Shown: positions 11,503-24,205, counted from the stretch's first letter. The stretch is 64,000 nt of DNA from Pleurotus djamor (GCA_029747585.1 JAPEVF010000223.1:1-64000), one strand, 5' to 3'. Numbers and translations: made by a program. Notes: a model not told the origin generated them from the letters alone.

Positions 11503-12199
11503 GGTACTCTACCCTATGAGAAACCTGGGTATCCTGGAGAACGACCTTCTTGACCGTAGAGTATTTAGATTGACGATGGAGTGGAATACTTACTCCTGTG
11601 AACTTTTTTTGTTTTCTCGTTTCCTCCACATCGCATCAGTGAACGTTCACATACGCTTTGAACTTCGCAGCCGCCGTCTGCTTTCTCCTTACATACCATT
11701 TCTTCTTGGAATACACACACTTCAGTGGAGTAAATGGACTGATCTTGTTGTTCCGTGCGTAGCGTCATGTTTCGTCTGAAATGGGTTTCTCATCCCAAGT
11801 GATTATCTCCTGAGGATACGACTGATACCTCTTACATCCAGTGCTTTGATGGTTATCAGGCTACTATGCATGAGTTCCTAACCGTGAAATTTCCCCAAGT
11901 CGCAGCCCGTGTGTTTTTCCTCTTACTGCAATGCCCAATATTGATGTTTATCTCATCTACTTCTGGGCGTAGACAACGGTGACAATGACCGTAGGGTATT
12001 GTATCGTTTGAGGACGGCCACACTTTCCAGCGATGGCCAATGGCCTAGATTCAGAAAGGATGCCGTTCGCCCTATCTCCTCAGGGCACCCCTAACTATGT
12101 AGGAGCCCGAACGGCGTGAACGCTGCGAATGGATGGTTTCTGAATGACAGATAAAGAAGGAAAGACTTGAAGGGAATACAGAGGTTTTACATTATACCG
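11503..12199. other. Intergenic between two convergent genes
   Basis: Lies between the 3' ends of the FAD oxidase (plus) and the DUF4139 gene (minus), so it should hold both terminators. Small open frames here have no coding support. Confidence 0.5.
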
Positions 12200-14182
12200 T
12201 TACAAACCATGAATCGTCACCTTCGCGGTCGTGTTGACCTCCCAGACAAGGTTAAGATTCACCTTCCCTTGCTCGGGAATCGCACACTTCCAAGCAATCC
12301 TTCCGTACCTTCCCAACGCACTCATATCTCCCTCAGGATCATCAGCCCCGTCCCAATTCACCGTCACGCCCTTCGAAACGCTGATAGAAGGTGGTGCTTC
12401 AACCGCCTTGGAAGGATTTAGCTGCGTCGGGATCGTCAGCGCTGGCTCGATGAGCTTCACGGTGATTTGCGAATCTTCAGAGATCGGGATGTGGTCGATC
12501 ATAGTGAGGTCATTCACTGGGATGGTCTTCGTGTTGTGTATCGTGATCTGTTGGGTGTAGACGCGGCTTGCCTGCTTCGTATAGAAGCCGCTTTGGGTAA
12601 GCTTTTGGGACAGCGGATGGTACTTGACCCGGATAGAGGGGTCAGGGCTACACGATCCATATCAGCGAAAACGTTCGAGTAGAAGGAGATGAAACCTACC
12701 CAAGGGGACAATCAAAGGTTTCTTGAGGATTGGATGCTGGGACCTGCGTCTTAGAGACGAAGCTACCATCAACGTATACACTAGCCGTTCCAGGGAGAAG
12801 GGGGAACTCTGAGTCGTTCTTGATCTTAGCCTAATCAACCATGAGTAAGAAAGATCAAAAGGAAGTGAGCGAGGACGTACCTTGAGATGAACCTTTGCTT
12901 CTGCCCTCGGTATGGTTAACCAATGCATCGTTGCCCCAAGGCCGAGCTGGACGATGGTAACGCTCTGCGATTCCTCTCGGCTGGGTACACTGACGAAACC
13001 AGGAACGCTAAACGTGGTGCTCAGACTACCTTGGCTCGCGACCTCCGCTTCCCGGTAATCCATATCTTGGACATAATGGGTGGTGGGCATCTTCGAAGCC
13101 CTCAAAGACGCTCGGAACCGTATGCGTTTGGCACGCGACACTGCCAGCTCCATGACTCCCTCCTCATCCATCGTAAGCAAGTGTGTTTTACGCGTCCATA
13201 TCGTCCATGGTTCGAGTGTGGGGAGTTCGAGTCCAAAAGTGGGTGTTACGGTCTCCAAAGTCAATGAGACGTCGTTCCAATCCTGGTGTAGCGGGCTCAG
13301 GTCGTGAAGGAACAGATGTAGGGGATATATATGCTTACCTCGCCGGTGATTTGTGTAATGGCGGCTTTGTAGGTGAGTTCGACGGGTTGGTTGGCCTCAG
13401 TCGTCTCCACTCGGATGTCGTAAACGGCTTCCCAGTTTGCATCGGTAACCGCTGCAAGAAGGAAAGACAAGTGAGTATGGATGAGAATTGGTGTAAAACG
13501 CCGAAGGAAACGCACCGTACGTGAGGATCAGCGTCACACGGGCATCCGCCTCCGCGAACAGATCAATCGTCGCGACTTTGGTCAACTTGTCGTCCACCTT
13601 ATCCGTCGACCCAAGAGCCTTAGCCTCCGCTTCAATATCCTCGTTCACGTTCTTGATTTCCTCTTCGAGCTGGAGAAAACGCGCGTCAAGCTTCTCTCCC
13701 TGCGTCTCATACCCATCCAGGAGTTCCCAAGCCGCCGCGCCAGTAACCTGGTTGGATTTGATGGAGGAAAGGTAAGACTCCAGCGATGCGATGGCCTTCT
13801 GGCATCGCTCGAGTGCTCTCTCCTTCTCTGCCTTGGATTCTCGAAGCGTTTCAAGGGTAGCTGAGGTAGCCGGTGGAGGCGGAGGGGGTTTGTTGGTTAT
13901 GGTGACACCTTGGATCGTCGCAGCGCCTCGGCCTTCCACTCTTCAACCCAAGATGTCAGTACGACCGAAAGGGATCACAGACGAAGCTCAACCCCACCGT
14001 AAGGTATCATCATCCAAAACCGCTGGCAACCCACTGATCTTCACTTGGTTCTGACCCTCCTTTATGTCGACTTGGTACGACCTTGTCACTTCGGCGCGTC
14101 CAGAGTACAAGCTAACTTTCTCGATCTTGCTCGCTTCCACGGAAATCAGCTCGATGATCGTAGAGGTCGTTGTCGTCGTCAT
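12200..14182 (-). CDS. DUF4140/DUF4139 protein (mucoidy inhibitor A-like), 567 aa, six exons
   Basis: Exons in coding order are 14182-13998, 13940-13516, 13451-13339, 13282-12881, 12830-12700 and 12647-12200, with GT-AG introns and matching phases. The N-terminal DUF4140 part starts near SLYSGRAEVTRSYQVD and is followed by a long coiled coil (about residues 75-150; LETLRESKAEKERALERC, FLQLEEEIKNVNEDIEAEAK). The DUF4139 part follows, beginning LTYAVTDANWEAVYDIR and ending WKCAIPEQGKVNLNLVWEV. The family is widespread in fungi and bacteria. The bacterial name comes from a mucoidy phenotype and the biochemical role is unknown. No signal peptide is seen. It lies 354 bases downstream of the RTA1-like gene on the same strand, with a cluster of GACTCA elements between. 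Confidence 0.9.
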
Positions 14183-14305
14183 AGTGGGGGGGAAAGTCGA
14201 ATTCGTCGCGTTGGTTGGTTTTCAAAAAAGGCGTGCCTTAAATACGAGGACTAGGCACAGCCGACCGATCGCGTCGGCATGCGGTGCGTTGGGCGCTGGA
14301 CACAG

Positions 14306-14356
14306 GACTCAGGGTCCCTGACTCAAGTCCAGTCAGACTCAGGGACAGTAGACTCA
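14306..14356. promoter_or_regulatory. Cluster of four GACTCA elements upstream of the DUF4139 gene
   Basis: GACTCA starts at 14306, 14320, 14336 and 14351, spaced 14-16 bases. The second copy is a full TGACTCA (14319-14325), the consensus for Gcn4/Cpc1 and AP-1-like bZIP factors. The cluster is 124-174 bases before the start at 14182, a usual promoter distance. The match is seen; regulation by such a factor is inferred. Confidence 0.4.
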
Positions 14357-14536
14357 GGAGTAGCGACAGGGTGACTTCCAGGAGAGATAAGACAGCACGG
14401 TATGGGTCCAAGGAAAGCGTATGAACTAAGTGAGCTCGAAGATAGGTAGCGTGAATGTATATGATAATTAATCTATAGCGAAGTCCGTTAACGAAAGAAG
14501 GAAAGAAAAATAATTCGGTGGCAAAGCCGAAGAGAC

Positions 14537-15913
14537 TCATGCAAGAGTCTGAACAGAGTCCTCCGAGCGCTTTTCCTTTATAATCGTATTTCTTGGTTTC
14601 GTGCGGAGGAGGATCCCAGGATGCGCGAAGTTGAGTGTGAACATAGCGAGAAGGACCATAGTGCCATCGAGGACGTCTAAAGGAACGGTCAGTCTTCTCA
14701 CACGATACGGGAAAGTCAATGGCCGTACTGAAATACACTTCGGTGGTGATAATCCTACCATCCCAGCCATCAGCGAGCTCGATAGTTCGGTAAACGGATC
14801 TACAGTGGTATCATTAGCGGAGGTATTGGGCGATGCGAATGGGAAGACGAACCGAATGAATAACAGGAGGGTGCTGAAGAACAAAGCACCGGTCATTAAT
14901 TTGAGGCGAGCATCGAGGAGACCGCGGGTAGCATCTTGGTCACGTCCAATGGGTTTGGCTACGCTTCTTACCGGACGGTCGTAAAGGTACCGCATGAAAA
15001 ACTCGAAGGCGCATATCGAGTAGACGGTGATAGCGACTAGTGATGCGTATGCGCAATGAGAAATACGAAGAAGAGTTTGATGGGCAGAAACGAGCTCACC
15101 TAGCTGGAAGACAATACCGCCGAGCATGATGTTACCGCCCTGTTATCGAGTATCAGTACTGTACGGAGACCAAGACAAGGACTGTAGTGGGAGACGTACC
15201 AAATCAGCGTTCCCTTCACCATCCGCTGCGGACGCAGCCATGCCTCCACCAACACCTTGAACGATAAGAGCGATAATATCCTAGTAAAAGATAAGCCGAC
15301 GTTCATGCAGGTCAACGACTTTGGACGTACACAGGAGAGGAACACGATGGTATCTATAACAAATGAATGTAAGTTAACAATAAACCAACCGGCTAGATCG
15401 ACGACTTACACCACTTCGGGCTTAAACGACTATACACAGGTCCCAGCCGTGCGATGATACGTCCCAGAATGATGAAATTAGCAGCAACCAGCGGTGTTGG
15501 CGCTAGAATGGTCGCTGTTATTCTGAAACAACCACGGTTAGCAACGGACAATGAGACGACGGTTGGGATGCGCTAAGGTCAACAGCCGAGAGCTCGGATG
15601 GAAACATACTGCATCATGAATGGATCCGACGCCGCAACATTATAACTCGACCATAATCTCCCTGCCCATCCGAGAACTTCGACGGCACCAGCTAGGCAAG
15701 CCGTTGGCAGTAGCCACCATGTACGNAAAAAAGGTTGCTTGAGTACAGTGGGCGACTGGGCGGTTCGAAAAATCACAATGAGCGGAACTAAAAAGGAGGA
15801 AAGGACGACGACTTACATGTTGATGTACCGAAGAGAACGACAAAGATATAAGCCACATATTGTGTGGGTATGTATCCATACGATGAATGAACTTCCACGT
15901 CGGCAGAGTCCAT
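14537..15913 (-). CDS. RTA1-like seven-transmembrane protein, about 291 aa, nine exons
   Basis: Exons in coding order are 15913-15817, 15737-15610, 15522-15410, 15353-15331, 15280-15200, 15139-15100, 15036-14853, 14799-14729 and 14676-14537. The RTA1 family comprises multispanning membrane proteins linked to lipid flip or drug and toxicant resistance in fungi. Diagnostic segments: YGYIPTQYVAYIFVVLFG (TM1), WWLLPTACLAGAVEVLGWAGR, LVAANFIILGRIIARLGP, DIIALIVQGVGGGMAA, GGNIMLGGIVFQL, RSVYRTIELADGWDGRI and NVLDGTMVLLAMFTLNF, then a short basic tail. Exon 2 contains an N in a T run. With that symbol counted the frame is one base too long; dropping it gives a fully open gene. Its start (15913) is set by MDSADVEVHSSYGY. 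Confidence 0.88.
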
Positions 15914-16833
15914 CTTTCGAGAAATCGAGCGGAGGAAAAATGAAAGGGAGTGAATTGAAATGCCCGGGACCTAGCAGGGGAAGTGAGGCTTAGAGTATGA
16001 AAGGAACGACAATGCACGCTCGTTCTTATAAAAGACACTCAACTGCGGAGAAATCATTGTCGGTGCACCCGTTGGTCGGTATTGCCGTAGGAGATAAGTC
16101 CCAGGTTGACCGATCACCTCATTGACGCCTGCACCGCATTTTTTACCGTTTACCTCCGGGGTACTTAAACTTGTGGGATGTACGTTGCCACGACCCTTAA
16201 ACTGCGGATGAGAGAGCACAGTTCGTATGGAAAATCAGAGAATGGACACAAGAGATTGGATATTGGTACGCACATACGCGAGGAAAGGCTGCGAAGTAGA
16301 TAACTTAAAGTGAATTGTACTGATGTTGGAATAAGGTACGCGTAGTATCTTGATCCCGAGTCGGAGCCGTTCCGTTCATACTTCATAAGAGGGCATGGGA
16401 AGCCCACGGTAGAGCCGCTGAAAAATAGCACCGTTGCATTGGGCTGTCAGCTATGCGCAGCGCTGGAAAACATCATGGATACTGCCTCGAAGATGTTGAA
16501 TGTGCTCTATGATAAAGGCAAGACTGAACTCGAACAAATGCGTAGTCGGTCGTCAAAGGGAATGGTACGAACGCACTGACACTGGGTGAATTTATCTATA
16601 CATGAGAACAGGTGAACCACAGCTTGTACTCAGACACTCTCTAGGTACGTCGTGGGATGATTAAACGCGTCCATGTTCCCCCAAAGAACAGATCACGTAC
16701 CGAAACCGATAACAACGGAGAAGGCCGCCGGCAAGCAAGCTCCTCGATGTTTCAGTGAGCATTGAAAGTTGAAATAATAACGGCGTGTCCAACAGAAAAC
16801 ATACCCGTATTCACAGAGGAACTCTTCCTATCC
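15914..16833. other. Intergenic between aminotransferase 3' end and RTA1-like 5' end
   Basis: Both flanking genes are on the minus strand, so this holds the aminotransferase terminator and the RTA1-like promoter. No gene or clear repeat is seen. Confidence 0.45.
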
Positions 16834-18423
16834 TTATCCCAGAACACGAACACTCTCCGCCAACCGCGCACAAACCTGCCTAATCCCCTCCTCATCCAAA
16901 TTAGCCACCGAAAACCGAATCCACGCTCCCTTCTCCCCCTTCTCCCCCAAACCCTCCTCCTCCTCCCCTTTCTCCTTACCCACTCCCATCGGATTAAACA
17001 TATAATCCGGCAACGCCACAACCCCCATCTCCTCCGCAAGCCTCCTACACACAACCCTCGAATCCACCCCAAACGGATGCCTCACATACGCAAAATACCC
17101 TCCCTGCGACCCAACAACCCACCCCTCCGGTACCCCCTCCCTAAAACACCGATGTCGTTCACCAATCCCCTTCGCCATCTCCCTCACATCCCGACGAAGC
17201 CGTGGTAACAGATCATCCGTGTGTAACGCAACTTGGGGTACACGGGAAGGACAGATTTGTAAGCAATCAAGGACGGTTTTGACTTTATTGAGGAAGAGCG
17301 GGTTGGCGATGATGGCGCCCAAGCGGAGGCCTGGGATGGCGTAGGATTTCGAGAAGGAGAAGAGGTGGATTAGGTAGGTGCGCCATGGGGGGTTGGAGGT
17401 TGTGTTGTTGTTGAAGTTAAAGAGAGAGTGGGGTGGGTCGTCGAGGATGAAATCGCGGTATGTCTCATCGAGAATGAGAGCGATTTGTTTGGATCTGGCA
17501 AGCTGGGCGAACGAGGCGAGTAGGGATGGCGGGTAGATTGCTCCAGTCTACACAGTTGTTGATCAGGAAGACGTATTTTCAGAGAGGAAACTAACTTACA
17601 GGATTATTGGGAGAAACCAACGCGATCGCTCTTGTCCTTTCCGTAATCAACGACTCGCAAACCTCAACCGACGGGATGAATCCATCCTCAGGTTTACAAG
17701 GAAGAACCACGGTTCGTATTCCCAGTAAATCCAGCGTCATCCTAACAAACACTCCATCGGTCTCAGTCCATCACATCGCATAGCATAGAACATACTGATG
17801 ATTAAAGTACCTGCGTAGATAATCGAACACCGTTTACTCCGTCAATCACAAACCACAACCCCAAATCAACAGGATGAGGTAAGACCTACCACGGCGAAGG
17901 TATGATAACCTCATCTCCAGCATCCGCCAACGTCATAACCGCCGCCACAAACGCCATATTTCCCCCCGCAGTCAACGCAACATCCTCCATAACAACATCC
18001 ACCTCCTCTCCATTATCTCCATCTCCATCTTCATAAACCACCTTCATCTCCTCGGCAAGTAGTCGTCGCAGAGGTGGGTCACCAAAATCATCCCCATACC
18101 TCGCCGTCCCACCCAACGCCGCCGCATCCGCCAACGCTCTCTGAAGAGCTGGTGGGGGTGGGTTTCCTGGACTTCCTTGAGCCATGTCTAGGAGCCGTTT
18201 ATCGGGCGTCGTTGGGTATTTGGAAGCCCATTCGTACACTTCCGGGATTCTTTGTATAGATGAGATGAGAGNGNAGAGAGGAGAGAGGAGAGATGAGAGA
18301 GGAGGAGAGAGGAGAGGGGGAAAAGAGATGAGATTTGATTGCACGGTGATGCAGGATGGATCTTACCTACGGCGGTGCCATTGAAGTCGTCACGCCACGA
18401 GAGATGCGGAATGGGAGCGTCAT
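16834..18423 (-). CDS. PLP-dependent class I/II aminotransferase, 5' end uncertain
   Basis: Confident exons in coding order are 18249-17890, 17810-17796 (15 bases), 17741-17600 and 17547-16834. These enzymes swap amino groups between amino and keto acids using pyridoxal phosphate. Motifs seen: RIPEVYEWASKY, DMAQGSPGNPPP, LTAGGNMAF (cofactor phosphate region), VSPNNPTGAIYPP, LILDETYRDF (cofactor Asp and Tyr), FSFSKSYAIPGLRLG (Schiff-base Lys) and WIRFSVAN (carboxylate-binding Arg). A first exon near 18423-18367 carries SWRDDFNGTAV, but that frame has no ATG. The ATG at 18423 is in another frame, and the splice phase to exon 2 is off by one. N symbols lie in this intron. Either the 5' end is misread or the gene is starting to decay. 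The family is certain; the substrate is unknown. Confidence 0.85.
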
Positions 18424-21400
18424 GGTATGTGGAAGATTGTAAAGAAGTTTGAAAGAAGTTCAAGTTCAAGTTGGGACTACGGGTTCGAATCTGATTGTCA
18501 CGTGCGGGGTGATCAGCCCATCGACAGACTGTAGCGAAAGTAGCGTAAGTAACAAGAGTAGTCCTTGTAATGTATGTAACAAGAGTAGTCCGTAAAAATG
18601 GCNGGCGGGGAAGGGATATACTAATGAGAAAAGTCCATGGTCGAGAACATATACGCGAGCGAAGGGATAGACCACGACAAATTTATATGCGCACACGAAA
18701 GCCCTTCATTTTCATCTTTCATCTGCATTTTCATGGTCACCCTCACCAAGGCTGCCAGCCCCTCCGCTGAAGACCGTCCGGTATCGCACACCCCAAGCCA
18801 TGTCTTCCTCTTCCAAGGGATCCAGACACGCAACTTCCAGCAGTGACGACGACGACGACGAACGCCACCATCACCGCCCAAGAGCCTTCAATCTTCATAG
18901 ATCGCACCTCCTCCGCCTCTGTCTCTGTCTCTTCTCCTTCTTCATCATCGCGCCGTGTAGGCGATGGCCGGACTAGATGAACACCCGAGGTTGACCGAGG
19001 TTGCCGCATGTACATGGATTTCGTGGGGGACATCGCTGGCGTACGGGGTAGGGATTCTCGAGGTGGTTGGGTACCATGAACAGTGAGCCTCATGCCACGG
19101 GGGAGGAAAGTACGACGAGACTTGGTGCTTGAAGCCTGAAGTATCGAAATCATGCGCTCGATCCCCTTCCCTTACAGGAATCCACCAGAACCCACGAATC
19201 CAACACTCGACACAGGCAGCCCTCCCTCTCTACATCCTGCCATCCATCCAACGACAAACCGTGCTCTACGTCTCGGCACCGTCTGCGCTCAAAGGCATCG
19301 AGCGCTCTCCGTCTTCATAGCGGTCGACGGGTAACAGCGAGTCGAGAAAGGAGGAAGGACGTAGTCTGTGCTTCCAGCGTGATACTCTATATGAATGAGT
19401 CGATGGGTGGTCGTGAAGGACACGAGCAACGAGCTCGTGGTGGATCACGATGAAAAGGCTGGTCATGAACGTTGAACCATGATGGAGATGGCGGTTGTGG
19501 TTTCCCTCCATATGCGCCTTCACCCCCACGTNCCCCCCCAGACTTCGTCATCGTGAATCGTGAACACACGAGCAGCATTGTCGTGCCAAAAGGACGAACG
19601 ACCGATGTGTCCAAAATGTATTCCGAAGAGGGAATCGGAGGAAGTGTGAAATGTGAAAAGGGTCGTAAGAGCGGCGGCCGACGAGTAGGTGTCAGTGGTA
19701 CGGATGCGGATGCGAGGGCGGTAACGAATGGTCTTGAAGTCGTTATTCTTGCATGATCACAAAAACCGATCGTCGGCAACGGCCCCCGCCCCGTCTTCTT
19801 CGTGTATTCGTGGATCCGACGACGACCACCACCACTAAGGTAGCCGAAGCATCCAGTCTCACAGGATGGTCGAAGGGAGCCTTCGTGCAAACGGAAGTGG
19901 ACACCTTGAATCTTGGAACGTTGAAGTCTTGAAGTCTTGAACCTTGGAAGTTGAGGGAGGACTTGAGCCTTGATGACAGCGATGGCTTTGTTACCTGCAA
20001 CGTTTGGGAGGTTGAGGAAGATAAGGGACAGGAAGACGAAAAAATAAAGGATACCACGCACCTCTGCTTGCCTCTGCGGGGTAAAGCCACAAAATTTCAA
20101 AAGACCACTCTCCTCTCTCCTCTCTCCTCGTTCCTCCGAATCCACTCATCGTTTCAACAGCTAACCAGCTCCAGCGGCATTGTCCTCCAACCTGGTTTCT
20201 ACGGGGTACAATCAACCCAGCCCACTGTGAATGCGAGCTGTGAGCGTGAGTGTTCCGAAGGGGAGGAAAGCGATCGTTCGGGTTGTCTTGCGGGTTTCGA
20301 CAAGCAGCTGAGGGGGGAGCGGGGAGGTTGCTTCGTGGTGCATACAAGAGTCAAGGGTGTCGTGGGCATGGAGGAGATGGAGCACGGGAAGCTGGTTTGT
20401 TAGTACGAGGGTGAGAGGAAGAGGGAGAGAGGGAGAAGACTTACCGAAATCCTGATGCTCAAGTATTCGTGCTCGACGTTCAACCGCTGACAGAAAGTAG
20501 GGAACCAATTTCCGTCAAATCAGATCCAGGAGAGGTTGAGCTGAGACAGACTGAGCGTTTCGTTGAGCGACGGTCGGATAAGCTGAAGGAGGCTGATGGA
20601 AAATCTTACAGGGTGTGCTCGAAATGCAGGCGCACTTTTGATAATGGTATCAAATGATTGAGGCACGACGGCGACGGGGATGTATTGATGGCTTCGTCCA
20701 ATGTTCTTTAGAGAGGGACCATGACGCCAGTAGGAGGGGGGATCCTGGAATGCAGAGGAACGGAGGAATTCCTCTACTCGTCGCGAGACTCTACGAGATG
20801 GCAGCATTCAAGCTCGAGTTGAGCAAAATATATACGCTCCGCCGTTGGTGATGGCGGCGAATAAAGAAGCGAGTTCGTTGGTGAGAAAAAGAAACGAACC
20901 CCGGTCCGAATCGGGGTCAATAGTCGTCAGCCAATCATAAGTACGTCCACGCTGCCCTTTCTTATCGTCGTCTCTTGCCCATCCCCATTTTCGATTCCAT
21001 AGAGACCCAACTCGTGCTCCCAAAGTTCTTTTCCCTGCGTGATGCGTCAACACGACACTTCGGATAACGCAATTTCTATGGCCGACCTCGAACGACCCGA
21101 CTCTTCTCCCCTCCTCGATCTCGGAGGATTCATCCCCCAGCGCATCACCTCCACCAGCTTCTCCACCTGACACGGATCTTGAATCCTTGAAGCTGGATTG
21201 ATGGGACGAAAACGGAGAAGCTTGAATGGGAGAGCTGGCAGAATGGGAATAGGTGGGCTGGGGAAATGCGAGAGGATGCCAGCCTGGTTGGGACGACGGA
21301 CGATCCTGCTTCGTCTTCGCGGTGTTCGGAGGATAGGATCCAGCAAAGGCTTTTATTTTGCCAGTCTGGATTGACATCGTATTCGGCTGCTCATATCAAA

Positions 21401-21860
21401 TCCCGGATCCGCCACCGGTCGATAGAGGTGAAAAGGTGGACGAACGAACGAACGACCATCATCGATTCCGCCGCCAACGATTGTACTTGGACCGAATCCT
21501 TCATAGCCCCCCTACGTTCATTAGAGTACCAAGATCATCCCCACTCCAACATGATGCATGAACCGTCAGCGTAGAACCTGCCTCGAAGTGGAGAACTCGA
21601 CGTTTCTGCCCTCTGCTTGGGTTCAAAGGCAGAGTCGGTTGACATCCGGTTAACGATATCTGCGGGCCAGGGTTGGGTGGCGGTGGATATGATCTTGGTG
21701 TACAAACGCGTCACGCCCAATCCAGCGTATGAAACATGGATGCTGGTATACGACTAGCATTGCAATGATAACCGGTTGGAACTTGGCACGTCAACCCGAT
21801 ACTTCAGAGTGTTATCACTCGTATGCGAGCTCCACAAAATGTAAGCCCTATTATACACAT
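18424..21860. other. Gene-poor 3.4 kb region
   Basis: Several open frames exist on both strands (for example minus 20808-21377, 189 codons, Ser/Gly/Asp-rich; minus 19387-20145; plus 18799-18977 starting MSSSSKGSRH with a run of Asp). None shows a domain or a consistent exon chain, so I call none. The intron of the aminotransferase next door and 18270-18320 are GA/CT-rich. A weak minus-strand match to the TTTGTACACCAA repeat core lies at about 21700. Confidence 0.35.
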
Positions 21861-21879
21861 CCATGACCTGTACTTGGTC

Positions 21880-22640
21880 GCTGACATCTATAGAGTAGAG
21901 TACAGCATCAACCTCGTGGAGAATTCGCTCCGTTCAGTGTGTCACACAGGCCTTTCCGCGTGGATCTGGCGTTGGCTTGTGGTCGTCGAGTTAGAGTATA
22001 GTAGGAACGTTTGACCAGTTCCTCTTCTGGTACGTTCTCTACCTTTTCCTTTGTTACCATCCGTGATCCTTACCATCATCCCAGTAGACGAACAGTCGGC
22101 TCCCATCCCGTTGCTACGTTTGACAGCCCCAACCATCTCGTCAGTGCCTTCGAGATTCGACTGTCACTTGATGATCATACCTGTGAATGTCAGTCTACTC
22201 TATCATCTCCCCTCCCATCCTCCGCGTTTTCTTCTATGGCGCCAACGGAAACTTGTTGGGTGCAATCTCAGCCCGACCGTACAGCGCTAAAAACGGTTAG
22301 AAGATCATGCCTGTTGACACCCCGTGGTTCGTTGGGTACTGGCTGTTTGTCTGTTCGGCTTTAATCTGCGATCATGTACTCTAGAGTAGACCCTCATGCA
22401 TCAAGAGTAGCGTTTCCGGGAGTGATAAGGTTGAGTTGGTGGATGTGAGCTTCTTCGTGTTCGGTGCGTCGCAGTCCCGGTCGTTTTGGCGTCACCTTTC
22501 GGGCGCTGACTATCTTAGAGTATTGTGTTTGTTTGTGCAGGTTATTTGACTAATGATACCGTCTTCGAAAGAGCGTAGTCAATTGGTTGGATGATCTCTT
22601 CCTCAACGGCCGTACCTCCCACGAATTCGGTGGTCCTGTT
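21880..22640 (+). pseudogene. PSD relic 2
   Basis: Short segments in PSD order survive: GTFDQFLFW (about 22002, matching TFNQFF), an intron-like GTACGT...CCAG, PVATFDSPNHLVSA (about 22110, matching the RPVE...NHLVS block), then VSFFVFGA (about 22450, matching the GYFAFGG block) and NWLDDLFLNGRTS (about 22582, matching the C-terminal EWD-DLL-NGR block). Large parts, including the catalytic core, are gone and stop codons interrupt. The 5' portion is also similar to PSD relic 3 at 32.2 kb. Confidence 0.6.
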
Positions 22641-23202
22641 GAGGTGGATAAGGGTCGTTGTTGACCATCTCCATGGACCATTTTTGTCTTAGGCTGCTTC
22701 TTACCATTCGGACGTGATGGTTCCACTCGGGATTCTTCTGCTCACCGTAGTTTGGTAGTGTGCGGTTGATGATAATCGTCTCGATTTGTCGTACTTCCCT
22801 CCGCGTTCTAGACAACTGGGAACTCTCCTACTCGCTTACCTGCATGCTCATTACCATTGAAGCAGTTTTAAACGGATCATTGACACCGTCCTCCTCTTCC
22901 GTGATGTATTCACCCTTTGTTGGATTCACACACATCCCGCCAAAGAGTGGCTTGCTCCTCTGTTGAGGCTTGACCTTCCCCCCGCAAGCGCGTTGCAATC
23001 ACTCTGGACGTCCCCACCGCCTCTCCGGTTGACCAAATCCAAAAATCAAAAGGCACCGAGGAACTACTCTCATAGTCCCCATCAAGCTAATCGATGACAC
23101 CTAACACGCGACTTCGGTTCCTTTACTCTATGGTGTACACTGTATATGGGATGGGGTCAAGTTGACTCTATCATCTACTTGATCTTTCCGCAAACCATAC
23201 TC

Positions 23203-23773
23203 ATGGAAACGACTGAGATGGTACGTATCTCACTCAAACGATGCTNCCCCCCATCGTCTCCCATATCAACTAGTTACCAGTCTATTGCACAGAATTCACC
23301 CACGGCCGACGGTGACCCTCATAGCGTGGCTCGATGTGCACAATTCGAAAAGGAAATCTCCGATTTGCGTGCGCAAATCGACATCCGCGATGAAGACATC
23401 AGGAAGCTCGAAGATGAACTGCGTCAAACATTGAGTCAATATATGACGATGTCTACGTTGCAGAGACAGTACGCACACACGCCGGTGGTTCATTGTGATA
23501 TTCATTCAGTGATAAATGGTATACTCTAGCATGGAATCACAAATCAACTATTTATGCTCGCAGCGGGATAAATGGGAGGACAGATACATGGTACGTCCAA
23601 TCCGTCATACGCTACCCTACCTGCACTACAGTAAGTACGTGCTATTGAATTTTCAGGAATTGAAGAAGAAGTATCTGGACTTGCACAAGGAGTTTGAATC
23701 GCTCCTCAACCACTTAGAGCAACTACGGTCAGTAGATGCTCCACGTGTGTGCACCGATGTGGAGGTCAAGTAG
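23203..23773 (+). CDS. CC1: small coiled-coil protein, 127 aa, four exons
   Basis: Exons are 23203-23220 (18 bases), 23281-23468, 23530-23590 (61 bases) and 23657-23773. All introns are GT-AG, and phases are 0, 2, 0. The protein starts METTEM, then a Ser/Thr-rich patch, then heptad-bearing helices: FEKEISDLRAQIDIRDEDI, KLEDELRQTLSQY, YLCSQRDKWEDRYM and ELKKKYLDLHKEFESLLNHL. No signal peptide, membrane segment or known domain is seen. CC2 (433 bases on) has the same exon plan, and CC4 shares the plan and the W-x6-EL-x3-Y motif. It may form a coiled-coil dimer or heteromer, which is inference. Function unknown. Confidence 0.7.
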
Positions 23774-24205
23774 CGTACTCTCTGTAGCATGATTCATCCG
23801 CCAAGATAAGTGTCACAACATCCTGCCTGATTTTTCGCATCCACTGCGTGATCCAGTTGACCTGAATTGGCTTTTTGTACCCTCTGATTGATCGACTGGG
23901 TCATGAAAGGAAGGAACATGCCGAAAGACTGGAGTGAAAGACGGAGTGGCCATGATGGTGGGACAGCCTTCGAGAATTTTCTTAACTGCCCTTCCTATCC
24001 ACTCAGCCGTCGCGATTGAAGATCGATGTCGATGAACGCTGACATTTGCGTTCCAAGCTGGCATTCAAGGCGCCAGTGCACTAATGACACCGTTAAGATA
24101 AGCACCACGGCAGCGGCCACTCGACTCTCTCCCGTAGATATATATTCCCGTCCAATTCCCGTCATCTGCTCGCAGCCTCCCACCTGATTGACGACATCAT
24201 CATCC

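Noticed and set aside
18265..18325. GA-rich tract as a possible CRISPR-like or satellite array
   Set aside because: It is a simple purine-rich stretch within an intron with no regular spacing; CRISPR arrays are not expected in a nuclear fungal genome.
18478..18500. GGTTCGAATC, like a tRNA T-loop (B box)
   Set aside because: The flanking bases do not pair as a T stem and no A box or acceptor stem is found.
18743..19153. Minus-strand frame with a hydrophobic run of Val and Ala
   Set aside because: Single hydrophobic stretch only; the plus strand in the same place has a competing frame with an Asp run. Neither is supported.
20808..21377. 189-codon minus-strand open frame rich in Ser, Gly and Asp
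   Set aside because: No recognisable domain and no neighbouring exons in phase; not enough for a gene call.
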